Below are positions 1 to 8,021 of a stretch of DNA of 64,000 bases, one piece after another. Source of the DNA: Actinoplanes teichomyceticus ATCC 31121 (GTDB taxonomy: Bacteria; Actinomycetota; Actinomycetes; Mycobacteriales; Micromonosporaceae). The notes under the pieces were generated by a model, which made no database searches, was not told the DNA's origin, and saw only the letters and a list, made by a program, of their open reading frames with translations. Each line of letters begins with the position of its first letter. Position 1 is the first letter of the stretch. The stretch lies in the NCBI RefSeq assembly GCF_003711105.1, contig NZ_CP023865.1, forward strand, positions 4,055,001-4,119,000, written 5' to 3'. The translations under genes were made by a program, and so were the position numbers.

Positions 1-97
1 CATCCCCGACGGCGCCGACCCCTGGACCACCCTCGCCGCCAGCGACGACCCCGCCGTCAGCGCCCTCGCCCGCTGGTGGACACCCGACCCCCGGTGA
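1..97 (+). CDS. C-terminal end of an unidentified protein (partial)
   Basis: An open frame enters from the left edge (first full codon at base 2) and stops at TGA 95-97, giving 31 residues that end in ARWWTPDPR. Codon use is typical of the neighbours, with G/C third positions. The fragment is too short to place in a family. The next gene begins 71 bases later on the same strand, so co-transcription is possible. Confidence 0.5.
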   Translation, partial: IPDGADPWTTLAASDDPAVSALARWWTPDPR

Positions 98-168
98 TCG
101 GCATCTCGCCCGCACCGCCCACGGATGACATCATGTGCGCGCACCGAACCACACCCCGGGAGCACACG

Positions 169-1545
169 ATGGCCGTCACCGGCACCCCGACACCCACCCC
201 CGCCGGTCGACGCGAACGCACCGGCTGGTACCTCTACGACTGGGCCAACTCGGCGTTCTCCACCACCGTCATCACCGTCTTCCTCGGCCCGTTCCTGACC
301 AGCGTCACCGAACAGGCCGCCGGCTGCGCCATCGACGCCGACGACTGCGACGCCGCCGTGCACCCGCTCGGCATCACCATCGCCGCCGGCTCCTACTTCC
401 CCTACCTGGTGTCCCTGTCGGTCCTGCTGACCGTCGTCGTCCTGCCCATCATGGGCGCCATCACCGACCGCGCCCCCCGCAAGAAACCCCTGCTGGCCGG
501 CGCCGCCTTCCTCGGCGCCGCCGCCACCGTCGCGATGGTCTTCGTCACCGGCGAACGCTACCTGCTCGGCGGCGCGCTCTTTCTGATCGCCAACATCGCC
601 TTCGGCGCCTCCATCGTCGTCTACCACTCCTTCCTGCCCCAACTGACCGGCCCCGACGACCGCGACCGCGTCTCCAGCCTCGGCTGGGGCATCGGCTACC
701 TCGGCGGCGGCATCCTGCTGCTGCTCAACCTCATCGCCGTCACCACCCTCAGCCAGCACGACAACCCGCAACGCACCCTCGACCTGGCCCGCTACGCCAT
801 CGTCTCCGCCGGCATCTGGTGGGCCGGCTTCACCCTGCTACCGCTGCTCTGGCTGCGCGAACACCCCGGCGCACACAGCAGCAACACCCGCGGCAACGTA
901 CTCACCGACGGCTTCCGCCAACTACGGCACACCCTCACCGCCCTGCGCGCCTACCCGCTCACCCTCGCCTTCCTCGGCGCCTACCTGATCTACAACGACG
1001 GCATCCAGACGATCATCTCGCTGGCCAGCCAATTCGGCACCGAAGAACTCCACCTCGACCAATCCACCCTGATCATCACGATCCTCATCGTGCAATTCCT
1101 CGCCTTCGGCGGCGCCCTGCTGCTCGGCGCGCTCGCCCGACGCATCGGCGCCCGCAACACCATCCTGATCAGCCTCGCCCTCTGGCTCGCCGTCGTCACC
1201 GCCGCATTCTGGCTACCCGCCCGCGCCCCCGTACCGTTCATGCTGCTGGGCGCCGGCATCGGCCTGGTCATGGGCGGCAGCCAGGCCCTCAGCCGCAGCC
1301 TGTTCTCCCAACTCATCCCGCACGGCCGCGAAGGCGAGTACTACGGCTTCTACGAAATCAGCGACAAAGGCACCAGCTGGCTCGGCCCACTCTTCTTCGG
1401 CCTGATCTTCCAACTCACCGGCAGCTACCGCCTCGGCATCATCTCCCTGATCATCTTCTTCGTCACCGGCGCCGCCCTGCTCGCCCTGGTCCCCCTGCGG
1501 CGCGCCATCACCGCCGCCGGCAACACCCCACCGAAGCTGATCTGA
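169..1545 (+). CDS. MFS transporter, Atg22-like/UMF1 family
   Basis: Predicted 458-residue inner-membrane permease. Near the N-terminus (about residues 20-27) it has YDWANSAF, the hallmark of the Atg22-like (UMF1) branch of the major facilitator superfamily. About twelve hydrophobic segments follow, with an MFS-type loop (GAITDRAPRKKPLL) between early helices. The family includes yeast vacuolar amino-acid effluxers; bacterial substrates are mostly unknown, so none is assigned. I chose ATG 169 because GGGAG lies 8 bases upstream and the extra 31 residues of the longer frame look non-coding. The GntR gene overlaps the stop codon by one base (TGATG), so the two are translationally coupled. Confidence 0.9.
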   Translation: MAVTGTPTPTPAGRRERTGWYLYDWANSAFSTTVITVFLGPFLTSVTEQAAGCAIDADDCDAAVHPLGITIAAGSYFPYLVSLSVLLTVVVLPIMGAITDRAPRKKPLLAGAAFLGAAATVAMVFVTGERYLLGGALFLIANIAFGASIVVYHSFLPQLTGPDDRDRVSSLGWGIGYLGGGILLLLNLIAVTTLSQHDNPQRTLDLARYAIVSAGIWWAGFTLLPLLWLREHPGAHSSNTRGNVLTDGFRQLRHTLTALRAYPLTLAFLGAYLIYNDGIQTIISLASQFGTEELHLDQSTLIITILIVQFLAFGGALLLGALARRIGARNTILISLALWLAVVTAAFWLPARAPVPFMLLGAGIGLVMGGSQALSRSLFSQLIPHGREGEYYGFYEISDKGTSWLGPLFFGLIFQLTGSYRLGIISLIIFFVTGAALLALVPLRRAITAAGNTPPKLI

Positions 1546-1907
1546 TGAACATCACCATCGACCCCACCTCCCCGACCGCCCCCTACGAACAGATCCGGCT
1601 GCAGATCGCCGCCCTCGCCGCCGACGGCACCCTGCCCGCCGGCACCAAACTCCCCCCGGTCCGCCACCTCGCCACCGACCTCGGCGTGGCCGCCAACACC
1701 GTCGCCCGCGCCTACAGAGAACTCGAACAAGCCGGCCTCGTCGACACCCGCGGCCGCCTCGGCACCGTCATCACCGCCCGCGCCACCGGCACCTCCCAGC
1801 GCGCCCAGCAAGCCGCCACCGCCTACGCCGCAACCACCCGAGCCCTCGGCATCCCACCCGAGACCGCGCTCGCCCTGGTCAAAGCCGCCCTCGACGCCGC
1901 CACCTGA
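1545..1907 (+). CDS. GntR-family regulator, short YtrA type
   Basis: A 120-residue protein with an N-terminal winged helix-turn-helix (about residues 8-72; KLPPVRHLATDLGVAANTVA is the classic GntR recognition helix). Only a short helical C-terminal tail of about 45 residues follows. This size is typical of the YtrA subfamily, which lacks a large ligand domain and often controls a transporter in its own operon. The start overlaps the stop of the Atg22-like transporter, so that transporter is its probable target. No operator could be read upstream of the pair. Confidence 0.9.
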   Translation: MNITIDPTSPTAPYEQIRLQIAALAADGTLPAGTKLPPVRHLATDLGVAANTVARAYRELEQAGLVDTRGRLGTVITARATGTSQRAQQAATAYAATTRALGIPPETALALVKAALDAAT

Positions 1908-1978
1908 ACCACCACCGCTCCCGGCACGGCCGGCACGCCGACAACCGCGCCGCACCGGGCAACGCCGCGGGCACCGGC

Positions 1979-2521
1979 CTACCGCGGCCCCGCCACGATC
2001 GGCTTACGCATCCGCACCAGCGGCACCGGCACTCCCCCGGCATCGTCGTGCAGCCGCTCGACCGGCACGAAACCCGCCGCGCGATAGAGCGGCTCACCCG
2101 AGAGCGTCGCCATCAACTCCAGCACGGTGAACCCCTCCGCCGCGGCCGCCGCCTCGCTCAGCGACAGGATCAGGCGCCCGACACCCCGGCGCGCGAAGTC
2201 CGGATGGGTGTACATCGCCCGTACCTTCGCGGGGTCCTGGCCCGGTTGCAGCAGCGCCGCGTCGCGGCCGGCCGAATGGTCGCCGCCGTAGAGCGTCGCC
2301 CGGCGGCTCCAGCCGCCGCATCCGGCGATCCGGCCGCCGGACTCCACGACGAAATACGTACGGTCGTCGACCAGCGCCGTGTCCAGCCCCATGATGGCCC
2401 GGCTCGACGCGATCTGCCGCCGGTCCAGGAAGTCCTTCTGCAGTTCCGCGATCGCGGCGTCGATCAGCGCCAGCAACGCGGGCAGGTCCGCTCGTGTCGC
2501 GAACCGGTGGGTGAACGTCAT
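1979..2521 (-). CDS. GNAT-family N-acetyltransferase
   Basis: A 180-residue single-domain GNAT. The acetyl-CoA binding segment is MYTHPDFARRGVGRLIL (about residues 103-119, pattern R-x-x-G-x-G/R), followed by the usual beta-bulge and C-terminal YRAAGF motif near residue 150. The substrate cannot be told from sequence. The gene is monocistronic, convergent with the GntR regulator, and its start lies only 77 bases from the left end of the Tn3-family element, so its upstream control region may have been separated by that insertion. Confidence 0.88.
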   Translation of the reverse strand: MTFTHRFATRADLPALLALIDAAIAELQKDFLDRRQIASSRAIMGLDTALVDDRTYFVVESGGRIAGCGGWSRRATLYGGDHSAGRDAALLQPGQDPAKVRAMYTHPDFARRGVGRLILSLSEAAAAAEGFTVLELMATLSGEPLYRAAGFVPVERLHDDAGGVPVPLVRMRKPIVAGPR

Positions 2522-2598
2522 CGCGGCTCCGATCCGTCCCGGGCCGCACGCGCGGTCCGTCTCATGGATGCGGCCACCGCCATAATGGCACCGCGGTA

Positions 2599-2636
2599 GG
2601 GGCCGCCCGTAGTTTTCAGACCAAGAACAACGCTGA
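2599..2636 (+). repeat. Left terminal inverted repeat of the Tn3-family element
   Basis: The 38 bases start with GGGG, the usual outermost bases of Tn3-family ends, and contain AGACCAAGAACAACG, which recurs inverted at the right end. Length and 5' GGGG match the canonical family repeat. Confidence 0.85.
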
Positions 2637-2697
2637 GGATTGAGGGTTGACCATGCTCTGATCAGGGCCGTAGCGTCCCGTCCCGTTTCGATGGTCG

Positions 2698-3184
2698 ATG
2701 CTCAGGTGGTGGTGTTGTGGCGACCCCACCGACCTGCCGGTCTTCGAGCACGCCACCGACACCCACGGCGCCACCCTGGCGAACTTCGCCCTGTTCGACC
2801 TGGTCGGCAAACAACTGTCCCCGCGGATCCGCGACCTCGGGAAGATCACCCTGTACCGGACCAGGCCGCGTGCCGACGTCCTGGACCGGTACCCACGCGC
2901 CGGCGAAGGGGCGCTGCGGCGCCGTCACCACGAGCAGCAGACCGAACAGATGTCTGGCCACCAACGCGATCGTCTGCTGGTCTACCGAGTACCACGGGCT
3001 CGGCGTGGCCACCCTGCGCCGGACCGGCCGCCAGGTCGATGACGAGGTCCTGGCGCACATCTGGCCGGCCCACCACGAGAACGTGCACTTTTACGGCACG
3101 CACTCCGTCGACATCGACGGCGAACTCGCCCAGCTCGACACCGACGGCTACCGGCCGTTGCGGGTCGCGAGGGTGCCGTCATGA
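2698..3184 (+). pseudogene. tnpA: Tn3-family transposase remnant (C-terminal pieces)
   Basis: Two pieces of a DDE Tn3 transposase can be read in different frames. The first (from about 2734) holds ATDTHGATLANFALFDLVGK and PRIRDLGKITLYR, the conserved region before the last catalytic residues. The second (from about 2957 to the TGA at 3182) holds NAIVCWSTEYHG and HENVHFYGTHSVD, the extreme C-terminus of the family. The intact protein is about 1000 residues; roughly 85 percent is missing and there is an internal deletion plus frame change. The fragment reads inward from the left repeat, whereas tnpA usually ends next to a terminal repeat, which suggests rearrangement. Its stop overlaps the stop of the convergent WYL gene. 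Confidence 0.85.
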
Positions 3185-4159
3185 TCGCGGGCGGCCTGTT
3201 GTGGTGCGGGTGAAGCGGCGGGCGAGGTGCACGAAGGCGTCGGTCAGTTCGTCGGGGCCGATGACCTCGATGTCGGCGTCGTAGCGGGCGATGGTGGCGG
3301 CGAGGCTGGTCCAGGACCAGGATCCCTGGGTGAGCCGGCAGCGGTCGGGGGTGATCGGTTCGACGACGCCGTCGCGGGTGTAGAGGGCCACGGTGGCGGC
3401 CGGCAGGTCCAGCAGCACCGTGCCCTGGCACGGCCAGTTCCCCGAGGCGTCCCCGGACCCGCGGAAGACGCCGGTGACGTACGTGGCGACGTCGGTGGCA
3501 GGCAGCGCCCGGGGCTGGAAGCGTGGCCCGTGGGGGGTGCGCGGATTGATCCGGTCGATGCGGAAGGTGCGCCAGTCGTTGCGGTCGAGGTCCCAGGCGA
3601 TGAGGTACCACCGTCCGTCCCAGGTGACGACGTGGTGTGGTTCGGTGCGGCGCGGGGGTTTCGTGTCGTCGGAGCCGTAGTCGAATCGCAGGATTTCCTG
3701 GGCGCGTGCGGCGGCGCTGACGGTGAGCAGTACGCCGGTGTCGACCGGGGCGGCCGGCCGTGTGGTGGGCCGCTGCACGGCGGTGACGTCGAGTGCGGCG
3801 ATGCGGTGCCGTAGCCGGGAGGGCATCACCTGGCGGATGGTGTTCAGCGCCCGTTCGGCGGCTTCGGCGAGCCCGCTGCCGAGGGTGGTGGCGGTGGTCT
3901 GCAGCGCGATGGTGAGCGCCACGGCCTGGTCGTCGTCGAACAGCAGCGGGGGCAGTTCGGTGCCGGCGCCGAGCCGGTAGCCGCCGTCCGGGCCTTTGAC
4001 CGCGGCGATGGGGTAGCCGAGCTCGCGCAGCCGGTCGACGTCGCGGCGCACGGTGCGCAGGCTGATGTCCAGGCGGTCGGCCAGGACGGTGCCGGACCAG
4101 TCCCGGCGGGTCTGCAGCAACGACAGCAGGGCCAGCAGGCGGGCAGACGTTTTCGGCAT
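3179..4159 (-). CDS. WYL-domain HTH transcriptional regulator (DeoR/YafY type)
   Basis: A 326-residue regulator. The N-terminal winged HTH (residues 1-60) reads VLADRLDISLRTVRRDVDRL. A WYL domain follows at about 140-220 (GRWYLIAWDLDRNDWRTFRIDRI), then the C-terminal WCX extension. WYL domains commonly sense small ligands or nucleic acids; this HTH-WYL layout is a one-component regulator. I chose ATG 4159 because the downstream frame begins directly with the HTH. The gene is divergent from the DUF1761-VOC-AKR genes across a 133-base region holding a perfect inverted repeat, the probable operator for both directions. It is cargo of the Tn3-family element. Confidence 0.92.
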   Translation of the reverse strand: MPKTSARLLALLSLLQTRRDWSGTVLADRLDISLRTVRRDVDRLRELGYPIAAVKGPDGGYRLGAGTELPPLLFDDDQAVALTIALQTTATTLGSGLAEAAERALNTIRQVMPSRLRHRIAALDVTAVQRPTTRPAAPVDTGVLLTVSAAARAQEILRFDYGSDDTKPPRRTEPHHVVTWDGRWYLIAWDLDRNDWRTFRIDRINPRTPHGPRFQPRALPATDVATYVTGVFRGSGDASGNWPCQGTVLLDLPAATVALYTRDGVVEPITPDRCRLTQGSWSWTSLAATIARYDADIEVIGPDELTDAFVHLARRFTRTTTGRPRS

Positions 4160-4173
4160 GAACCTGATTCTGT

Positions 4174-4208
4174 CAGCAGTAGGTGTCACTCCCTGGCACC
4201 TACTGCTG
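4174..4208. promoter_or_regulatory. Probable WYL-regulator operator (perfect 12-bp inverted repeat)
   Basis: CAGCAGTAGGTG (4174-4185) is repeated as its exact reverse complement at 4197-4208, with an 11-base spacer. Within it, AGGTGTCA and TGGCACCT form the kind of palindrome seen upstream of YafY-like WYL regulators. It sits 15 bases before the WYL start codon and 85 bases before the DUF1761 gene, well placed to control both. Confidence 0.8.
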
Positions 4209-4292
4209 CGAATCTTGCTCTCGAGCCGGTCGAGCACGGTGCTCGGGTGGACGCCGTGACCGCTCATCCCTCTTTGACGTACGGAGAAACAC

Positions 4293-4706
4293 ATGTTCGA
4301 TGTTCTGGGCGATCTCAACTGGCTCGGGATCCTGGTCGGCTTTATCGCCCTGACCCTGCTCGGCGGCCTCTGGTTCGCGGCCCTGTTCCCCCAGGCGTAC
4401 AACCGGTCCCTCGGCCGTGACCCCGGCGCGAAGGCGCCCTCGACGCCGCTGTTCCTCGCCGGGCCGCCGCTGACCAGCCTGATCATCACGGTCACCAGCG
4501 CGATCCTGTTCGCCGCGCTGAACATCGACACCTACCGCGACGCGCTGGTGTTCGGCCTGATCATCGGCGTCGGGTACCTCACCGCCAACACGGTCACCAT
4601 CGCCATCAACCCCAACTTCCCGCGACCGCTGCTCTACGCGGCGATCTCCGGCAGTTACAACATCGTCGGCAGCCTGATCGTCAGCACCGTCCTGCTGGCC
4701 ATCTGA
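4293..4706 (+). CDS. DUF1761 family membrane protein
   Basis: A 137-residue protein with four hydrophobic segments (about 8-30, 52-75, 82-103 and 112-136). The N-terminal NWLGILVGFIALTLLGGLWF and the following FPQAYNRSLG match the DUF1761 family of small integral membrane proteins of unknown function. CGGAGAAAC ends close to the ATG as a ribosome site. First gene of the divergent cargo group, followed by VOC and aldo/keto reductase genes; it is probably induced when the WYL protein releases the operator. Confidence 0.88.
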   Translation: MFDVLGDLNWLGILVGFIALTLLGGLWFAALFPQAYNRSLGRDPGAKAPSTPLFLAGPPLTSLIITVTSAILFAALNIDTYRDALVFGLIIGVGYLTANTVTIAINPNFPRPLLYAAISGSYNIVGSLIVSTVLLAI

Positions 4707-4827
4707 GAGCCCTCGGCCGGGTCCATCGATCCGGCCCCACGATCACCGTGCTCTGGTTACCGCACTTGAGGATCAACCACCCCATTTCAGGCCGATCCGG
4801 CCGAGAACCATCACCAAGGAGTCCCGC

Positions 4828-5289
4828 ATGGCCATCACCACCACCACGCACCTGAACTTCCGCGGCGATGCCCGCGCGGCGCTGGAGTTCTACCAGTCCG
4901 TCTTCGGCGGCCACCTCACCGTCGTCGCGTACGGCGACTTCGGTATGCCCAAGGAGCTCCCGGACGCCGACAAGGTCGTCTTCGGTCAGGTCACCGCCGA
5001 CAACGGGTTCAGCATCATGGCCTACGACGTGCCCAGCCAGGCACCCGCCGCGGCCGCGCCGGCTGGAACGACCCGCGAGCACGGCATGACGCTGACCGGC
5101 GAGCGGTTCTTCGTCTCCGTGCGTGGTGAGACCGCCGACGAGGTCCGCGCGCTGTGGGACAAGCTCGCCGACGGCGCCGAGATCATCGAGAAGTTCGGCC
5201 CCTCGCAGTGGGCGCCCGGCTTCGGGATGCTCACCGACCGGTTCGGCGTCACCTGGGTCCTCGACGTCGCCGTGGCCTACGCCGGCTGA
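4828..5289 (+). CDS. PhnB-like VOC (glyoxalase/bleomycin resistance fold) protein
   Basis: A 153-residue protein of the PhnB/YjdN type of the vicinal oxygen chelate superfamily. It begins with HLNFRGDARAALEFYQSVFG, the typical opening of this group, and ends with GFGMLTDRFGVTWVLDVA, the second beta-alpha-beta half. Some relatives bind metal and act on activated substrates; most are uncharacterised, so no reaction is claimed. AAGGAG 7 bases before the ATG is a strong ribosome site. The gene lies between DUF1761 and the aldo/keto reductase in the same orientation. Confidence 0.9.
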   Translation: MAITTTTHLNFRGDARAALEFYQSVFGGHLTVVAYGDFGMPKELPDADKVVFGQVTADNGFSIMAYDVPSQAPAAAAPAGTTREHGMTLTGERFFVSVRGETADEVRALWDKLADGAEIIEKFGPSQWAPGFGMLTDRFGVTWVLDVAVAYAG

Positions 5290-5365
5290 CCCACCCCACC
5301 CCGGTCCGGGGCGGCCCAGCCGTCCGCCCCGGACCACCCCCCACCGGCAAAGGACAAATAGTCAC

Positions 5366-6400
5366 ATGCGCATGCGCCCCCTCGGCCGCACCGGCATCCA
5401 GGTCAGCCCCTACTGCCTGGGCACCATGATGTTCGCCCCGTTCGGCAACCCCGATCCCGACGACTGCGCCAGGATCATCCACCGGGCCCTCGACGCCGGT
5501 ATCAACTTCATCGACACCGCCGACGTCTACGGCGGCGAGGGCGAGACCGAACGCATCGTCGGCACAGCCCTCAAAGGCCGCCGCGACGACGTCGTGCTCG
5601 CCACCAAGTTCAACGGCGCCATGGGCGCCGATGCGAACCGGCGCGGCAACTCCCGCCGCTGGATCGTCACCGCGCTGGAGGACTCCCTGCGGCGCCTCGG
5701 CGTCGACCACATCGACCTCTACCAGGTCCATCACCCGGAACCCGGCACCGACATCGAGGAGACCCTCGCCGCCCTGACCGACCTGATGCGGGCCGGCAAG
5801 ATCCGCGCAATCGGCCACTCCAGCATGCCGGCCGCCGAGATCGTGGAAGCCCAATGGACCTCCGAACGCCGGGGGCTGGCACGGTTCCGCACCGAACAGC
5901 CCACCTACTCGATCCTCAACCGCGGCATCGAACGTGACGTGCTGCCCGTCTGCGAACGCTACGGGATGGGCGTACTGACCTGGAGCCCTCTGGCGTCGGG
6001 CCTGCTCACCGGCCGCTTCCGTGCCGGCCGCGAACAGCCTTCGGCCGGGCGGATGCACTGGGTGCCCAACCACATGACCGACCCCCGCAACCACGAGGCC
6101 GTCGAACGACTCGTCCCGATCGCCGAGGACGCCGGCCTGTCCCTCACCCACCTGGCCGTGGCCTTCGTCATCAGCCACCCCGCCGTCACCTCGGCGATCA
6201 TCGGCCCGCGCACCATGGCCCACCTCGACGACCTGCTCGCCGGCGCCGGCGCCACCCTCGACGACGACACCCTCGACCGCATCGACGAGGTCGTCGCACC
6301 CGGCGTCGACCCGGGCACCCTCGACATCGCGTACACCCCACCCGCCCTCACCCAGACCGGCCTGCGCCGCCGCCCCGCTGACGACCGCGCCGCGGTGTGA
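5366..6400 (+). CDS. Aldo/keto reductase
   Basis: A 344-residue NADPH-dependent oxidoreductase of the AKR superfamily. The catalytic tetrad is readable: Asp50 and Tyr55 in INFIDTADVYGGEGE, Lys81 in VLATKF, and His122 in YQVHHPE. The C-terminal cofactor segment AIIGPRTMAHLDDLL (about residue 280) is present. Such enzymes reduce aldehydes or ketones; the substrate is not predictable. ATG 5366 follows AAAGGAC; ATG 5372 is an alternative. Last gene of the cargo set and followed by a strong hairpin. With the WYL regulator and VOC protein it suggests an inducible response to reactive carbonyl or electrophilic compounds (inference). Confidence 0.92.
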   Translation: MRMRPLGRTGIQVSPYCLGTMMFAPFGNPDPDDCARIIHRALDAGINFIDTADVYGGEGETERIVGTALKGRRDDVVLATKFNGAMGADANRRGNSRRWIVTALEDSLRRLGVDHIDLYQVHHPEPGTDIEETLAALTDLMRAGKIRAIGHSSMPAAEIVEAQWTSERRGLARFRTEQPTYSILNRGIERDVLPVCERYGMGVLTWSPLASGLLTGRFRAGREQPSAGRMHWVPNHMTDPRNHEAVERLVPIAEDAGLSLTHLAVAFVISHPAVTSAIIGPRTMAHLDDLLAGAGATLDDDTLDRIDEVVAPGVDPGTLDIAYTPPALTQTGLRRRPADDRAAV

Positions 6401-6410
6401 ACACCCACCA

Positions 6411-6444
6411 CACAATGGACCGTTCGCATAAACGGTCCATTGTG
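6411..6444. terminator. Perfect 14-bp inverted repeat after the aldo/keto reductase
   Basis: CACAATGGACCGTT (6411-6424) and its exact reverse complement (6431-6444) flank the 6-base loop CGCATA, starting 10 bases after the reductase stop codon. No T-run follows, so a terminator is likely but not certain. Its position at the edge of the resolvase region also allows a resolvase or integration host role. Confidence 0.6.
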
Positions 6445-6487
6445 AGAGCAAGTTGATGATCCAGCCCCTGAACCGCGGTTTCGGACC

Positions 6488-6583
6488 GGTTTTGTTCTCA
6501 AAACCCGTTCTCACGCAAGCGCGCCGTGAGGGGGTTCTGAGAAATGTTTGTGCAAGCATCTGGGGATGGTCGTCGATGAGAAC
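6488..6583. other. Candidate resolution (res) site of the Tn3-family element
   Basis: The 230-base stretch before the resolvase gene has no gene of its own, is less GC-rich than its surroundings and carries several related short repeats. These are GGTTTTG-TTCT-CAAAACC (6488-6505), GTTCTCA (6495 and 6508), GTTCTGAGAA (6535) and the inverted TGAGAAC (6577-6583). Tn3-family resolvases bind three inverted-repeat subsites in exactly this position. The assignment rests on location and repeats only. Confidence 0.45.
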
Positions 6584-6679
6584 CGTGAATCCGACTCGCG
6601 TGATGCCGGATAAGTCGAGCGGCATCCGTGCCCGCGGTGTCAGGCGCAGCCCGGGTCGCCGTGCCGGTCCCGGTCCGGC

Positions 6680-7619
6680 GTGGTTGCGTCCTCGTACCAC
6701 ACCGGCCGGTTCACCAAGGTCGGCCGGCTGGGCAAAGCGCTGCGGGTACTGACCCCGGCCGACCGCGGGCCCGGACAGCCCTGGCGGCCGGGCACGCCGC
6801 CGCCGACGCCCCTGCCCCCGGACACCCCGGCGGCAGACATCCGGATCGGGTACGCCCGATGCAGCACCCTGACCCAGGAACTCCAGTCACAGCTGGACGC
6901 ACTCGCCGCGCACGGCATCCCCCGCGACAAGATCTTCTCCGAGAAGATTGCCACCCGAATGCGGGTCCGGCCGCAGTTCGAGGCCGCCCTCGCGCTGGCC
7001 CGCGAGATCAAGGCCCACGCCCCGCACTGCCGGGTCATCTTCACCGTCAACGAGATGAAACGCCTCGGCCGCGACGCCGCCGAACTCACCGCCCTCGCCG
7101 ACCACCTCGTCGCCCACGGCCTGGTCCTGGAGATGCTCGCCGGCCCGCTGCCCGGCATCTACGACCCGACCGGGCCGGATCCTGTTCGCGTTCTTCGCCG
7201 CCCTGGCCGAGACCGAACGCGACAACATTCGCGAAGGCACCCTCGAAGGCCTCGACGCCGCCGCCCGCCAAGGTAAGCACGGCGGCCGGCCCCCGGTCAT
7301 CACCGACGACATGCTGCACACCGTGCTGCGCCGCCGCGCCAACGGCGAAACCGTCGAGAAGATCCAGCCCGACCTGGTCATCCCGACCGGCAAGCGCAAG
7401 GGCCGCAACCCGAGCGTGGCCAGCATCTACCGCGCGCTCGCCGCGCACGAGAAAGCCCAGGCCTACCCGGACGCCGTCGAGCAGGCCCACGCCGAGCACG
7501 CGCAACGCGCGGACGGCCTTCCGGTGATCGTCCGCCCACAGCCCGCCGGTGTGCTCCACCAGATCGACCCCGAGCTGGCCGCCCGGATCCAAGGCCGCCC
7601 TCTCAACCGGCTCGAGTAG
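6680..7619 (+). pseudogene. tnpR: Tn3-type serine resolvase/invertase, frameshifted
   Basis: From about 6836 the frame reads IRIGYARCSTLTQELQSQLD, with the catalytic serine in YARCST, then KIFSEK and FTVNEMKRLGRDAAEL, all typical of the resolvase catalytic domain. After YDPTG (near 7172) the reading continues one frame later as GRILFAFFAALAETERDNI, followed by the DNA-binding end (GGRPPVITDDMLHTVLRRR). A single inserted base therefore interrupts an otherwise well-conserved gene. GTG 6680 gives an N-terminal extension of about 50 residues before the catalytic core; the true start is uncertain. The function would have been cointegrate resolution at the upstream res-like region. A sequencing error at the shift cannot be excluded. 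Confidence 0.82.
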
Positions 7620-7737
7620 CCGCGTGAGCCTCCGGTCGCGCATCCCACATGCCGGAACGACGAGAAACCGGGGAGTGGACGCCCGGCGGCCCACCTTCTT
7701 CAGGCGATCGCTCCAGGTCCCGGCCTAGATCAACTGC

Positions 7738-7775
7738 TCAACGTTGTTCTTGGTCTGGAAACTACGGGTGGGCCG
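7738..7775 (-). repeat. Right terminal inverted repeat of the Tn3-family element
   Basis: Read on the minus strand, 33 of 38 bases match the left repeat, including an unbroken AGACCAAGAACAACG. The outermost bases have diverged: the canonical GGGG is CGGC here. Confidence 0.85.
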
Positions 7776-7882
7776 GTAGCGGCCGGCGACGCGGTCCGGG
7801 GCGCCATCGCGCACGAGAAAGGTTTCGGGTTGTCGGCGAAGCCGTCCTTCGGCGGTTGTCGGTGCGGCTTGCCGCACCGCCT

Positions 7883-7906
7883 CTAAGCCATCCTAGGATT
7901 CTAGGA
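7883..7906 (+). promoter_or_regulatory. CCTAGGA-type element upstream of the alpha/beta hydrolase
   Basis: A 24-base stretch containing CATCCTAGGATTCTAGGA is nearly identical (22 of 24 bases) to 36279-36302. TCCTAGGA is itself a palindrome and TAGGAT fits an actinobacterial -10 hexamer, so it may be an operator overlapping a promoter. It is preceded by a small perfect hairpin (7860-7879, CGGTGCGG-CTTG-CCGCACCG), which could end transcription arriving from the transposon. Confidence 0.45.
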
Positions 7907-8021
7907 ATGGAGGTGTCCGGATCGGCGCGTGAGAGCTGACCGACACGACGGGACCCGCGCACGCGAGGCCGGCCGGGAAATAGCCGCGACGCACGTCGAT
8001 CGCGACGATACGGTGCTGGCC

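Larger units (their letters stand above)
2599..7775. mobile_element. Tn3-family transposon with regulator/oxidoreductase cargo, transposase decayed
   Basis: Two 38-bp inverted repeats (2599-2636 and 7738-7775, 33 of 38 positions identical) bound 5.2 kb. Inside are a Tn3-type transposase remnant near the left end, a Tn3-type serine resolvase with one frameshift near the right end, and four apparently intact cargo genes (WYL regulator, DUF1761, VOC, aldo/keto reductase). CGGTA occurs just outside each end (2594-2598 and 7774-7778). It resembles the 5-bp target duplication of this family, although the right copy overlaps the aligned repeat by two bases. With most of tnpA missing, the element can only move if transposase is supplied in trans. 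Confidence 0.85.

Noticed and set aside
6411..6444. Transposon end or attachment site
   Set aside because: The dyad does not resemble the 38-bp terminal repeats and lies inside the element; terminator or resolvase-region element is more likely.
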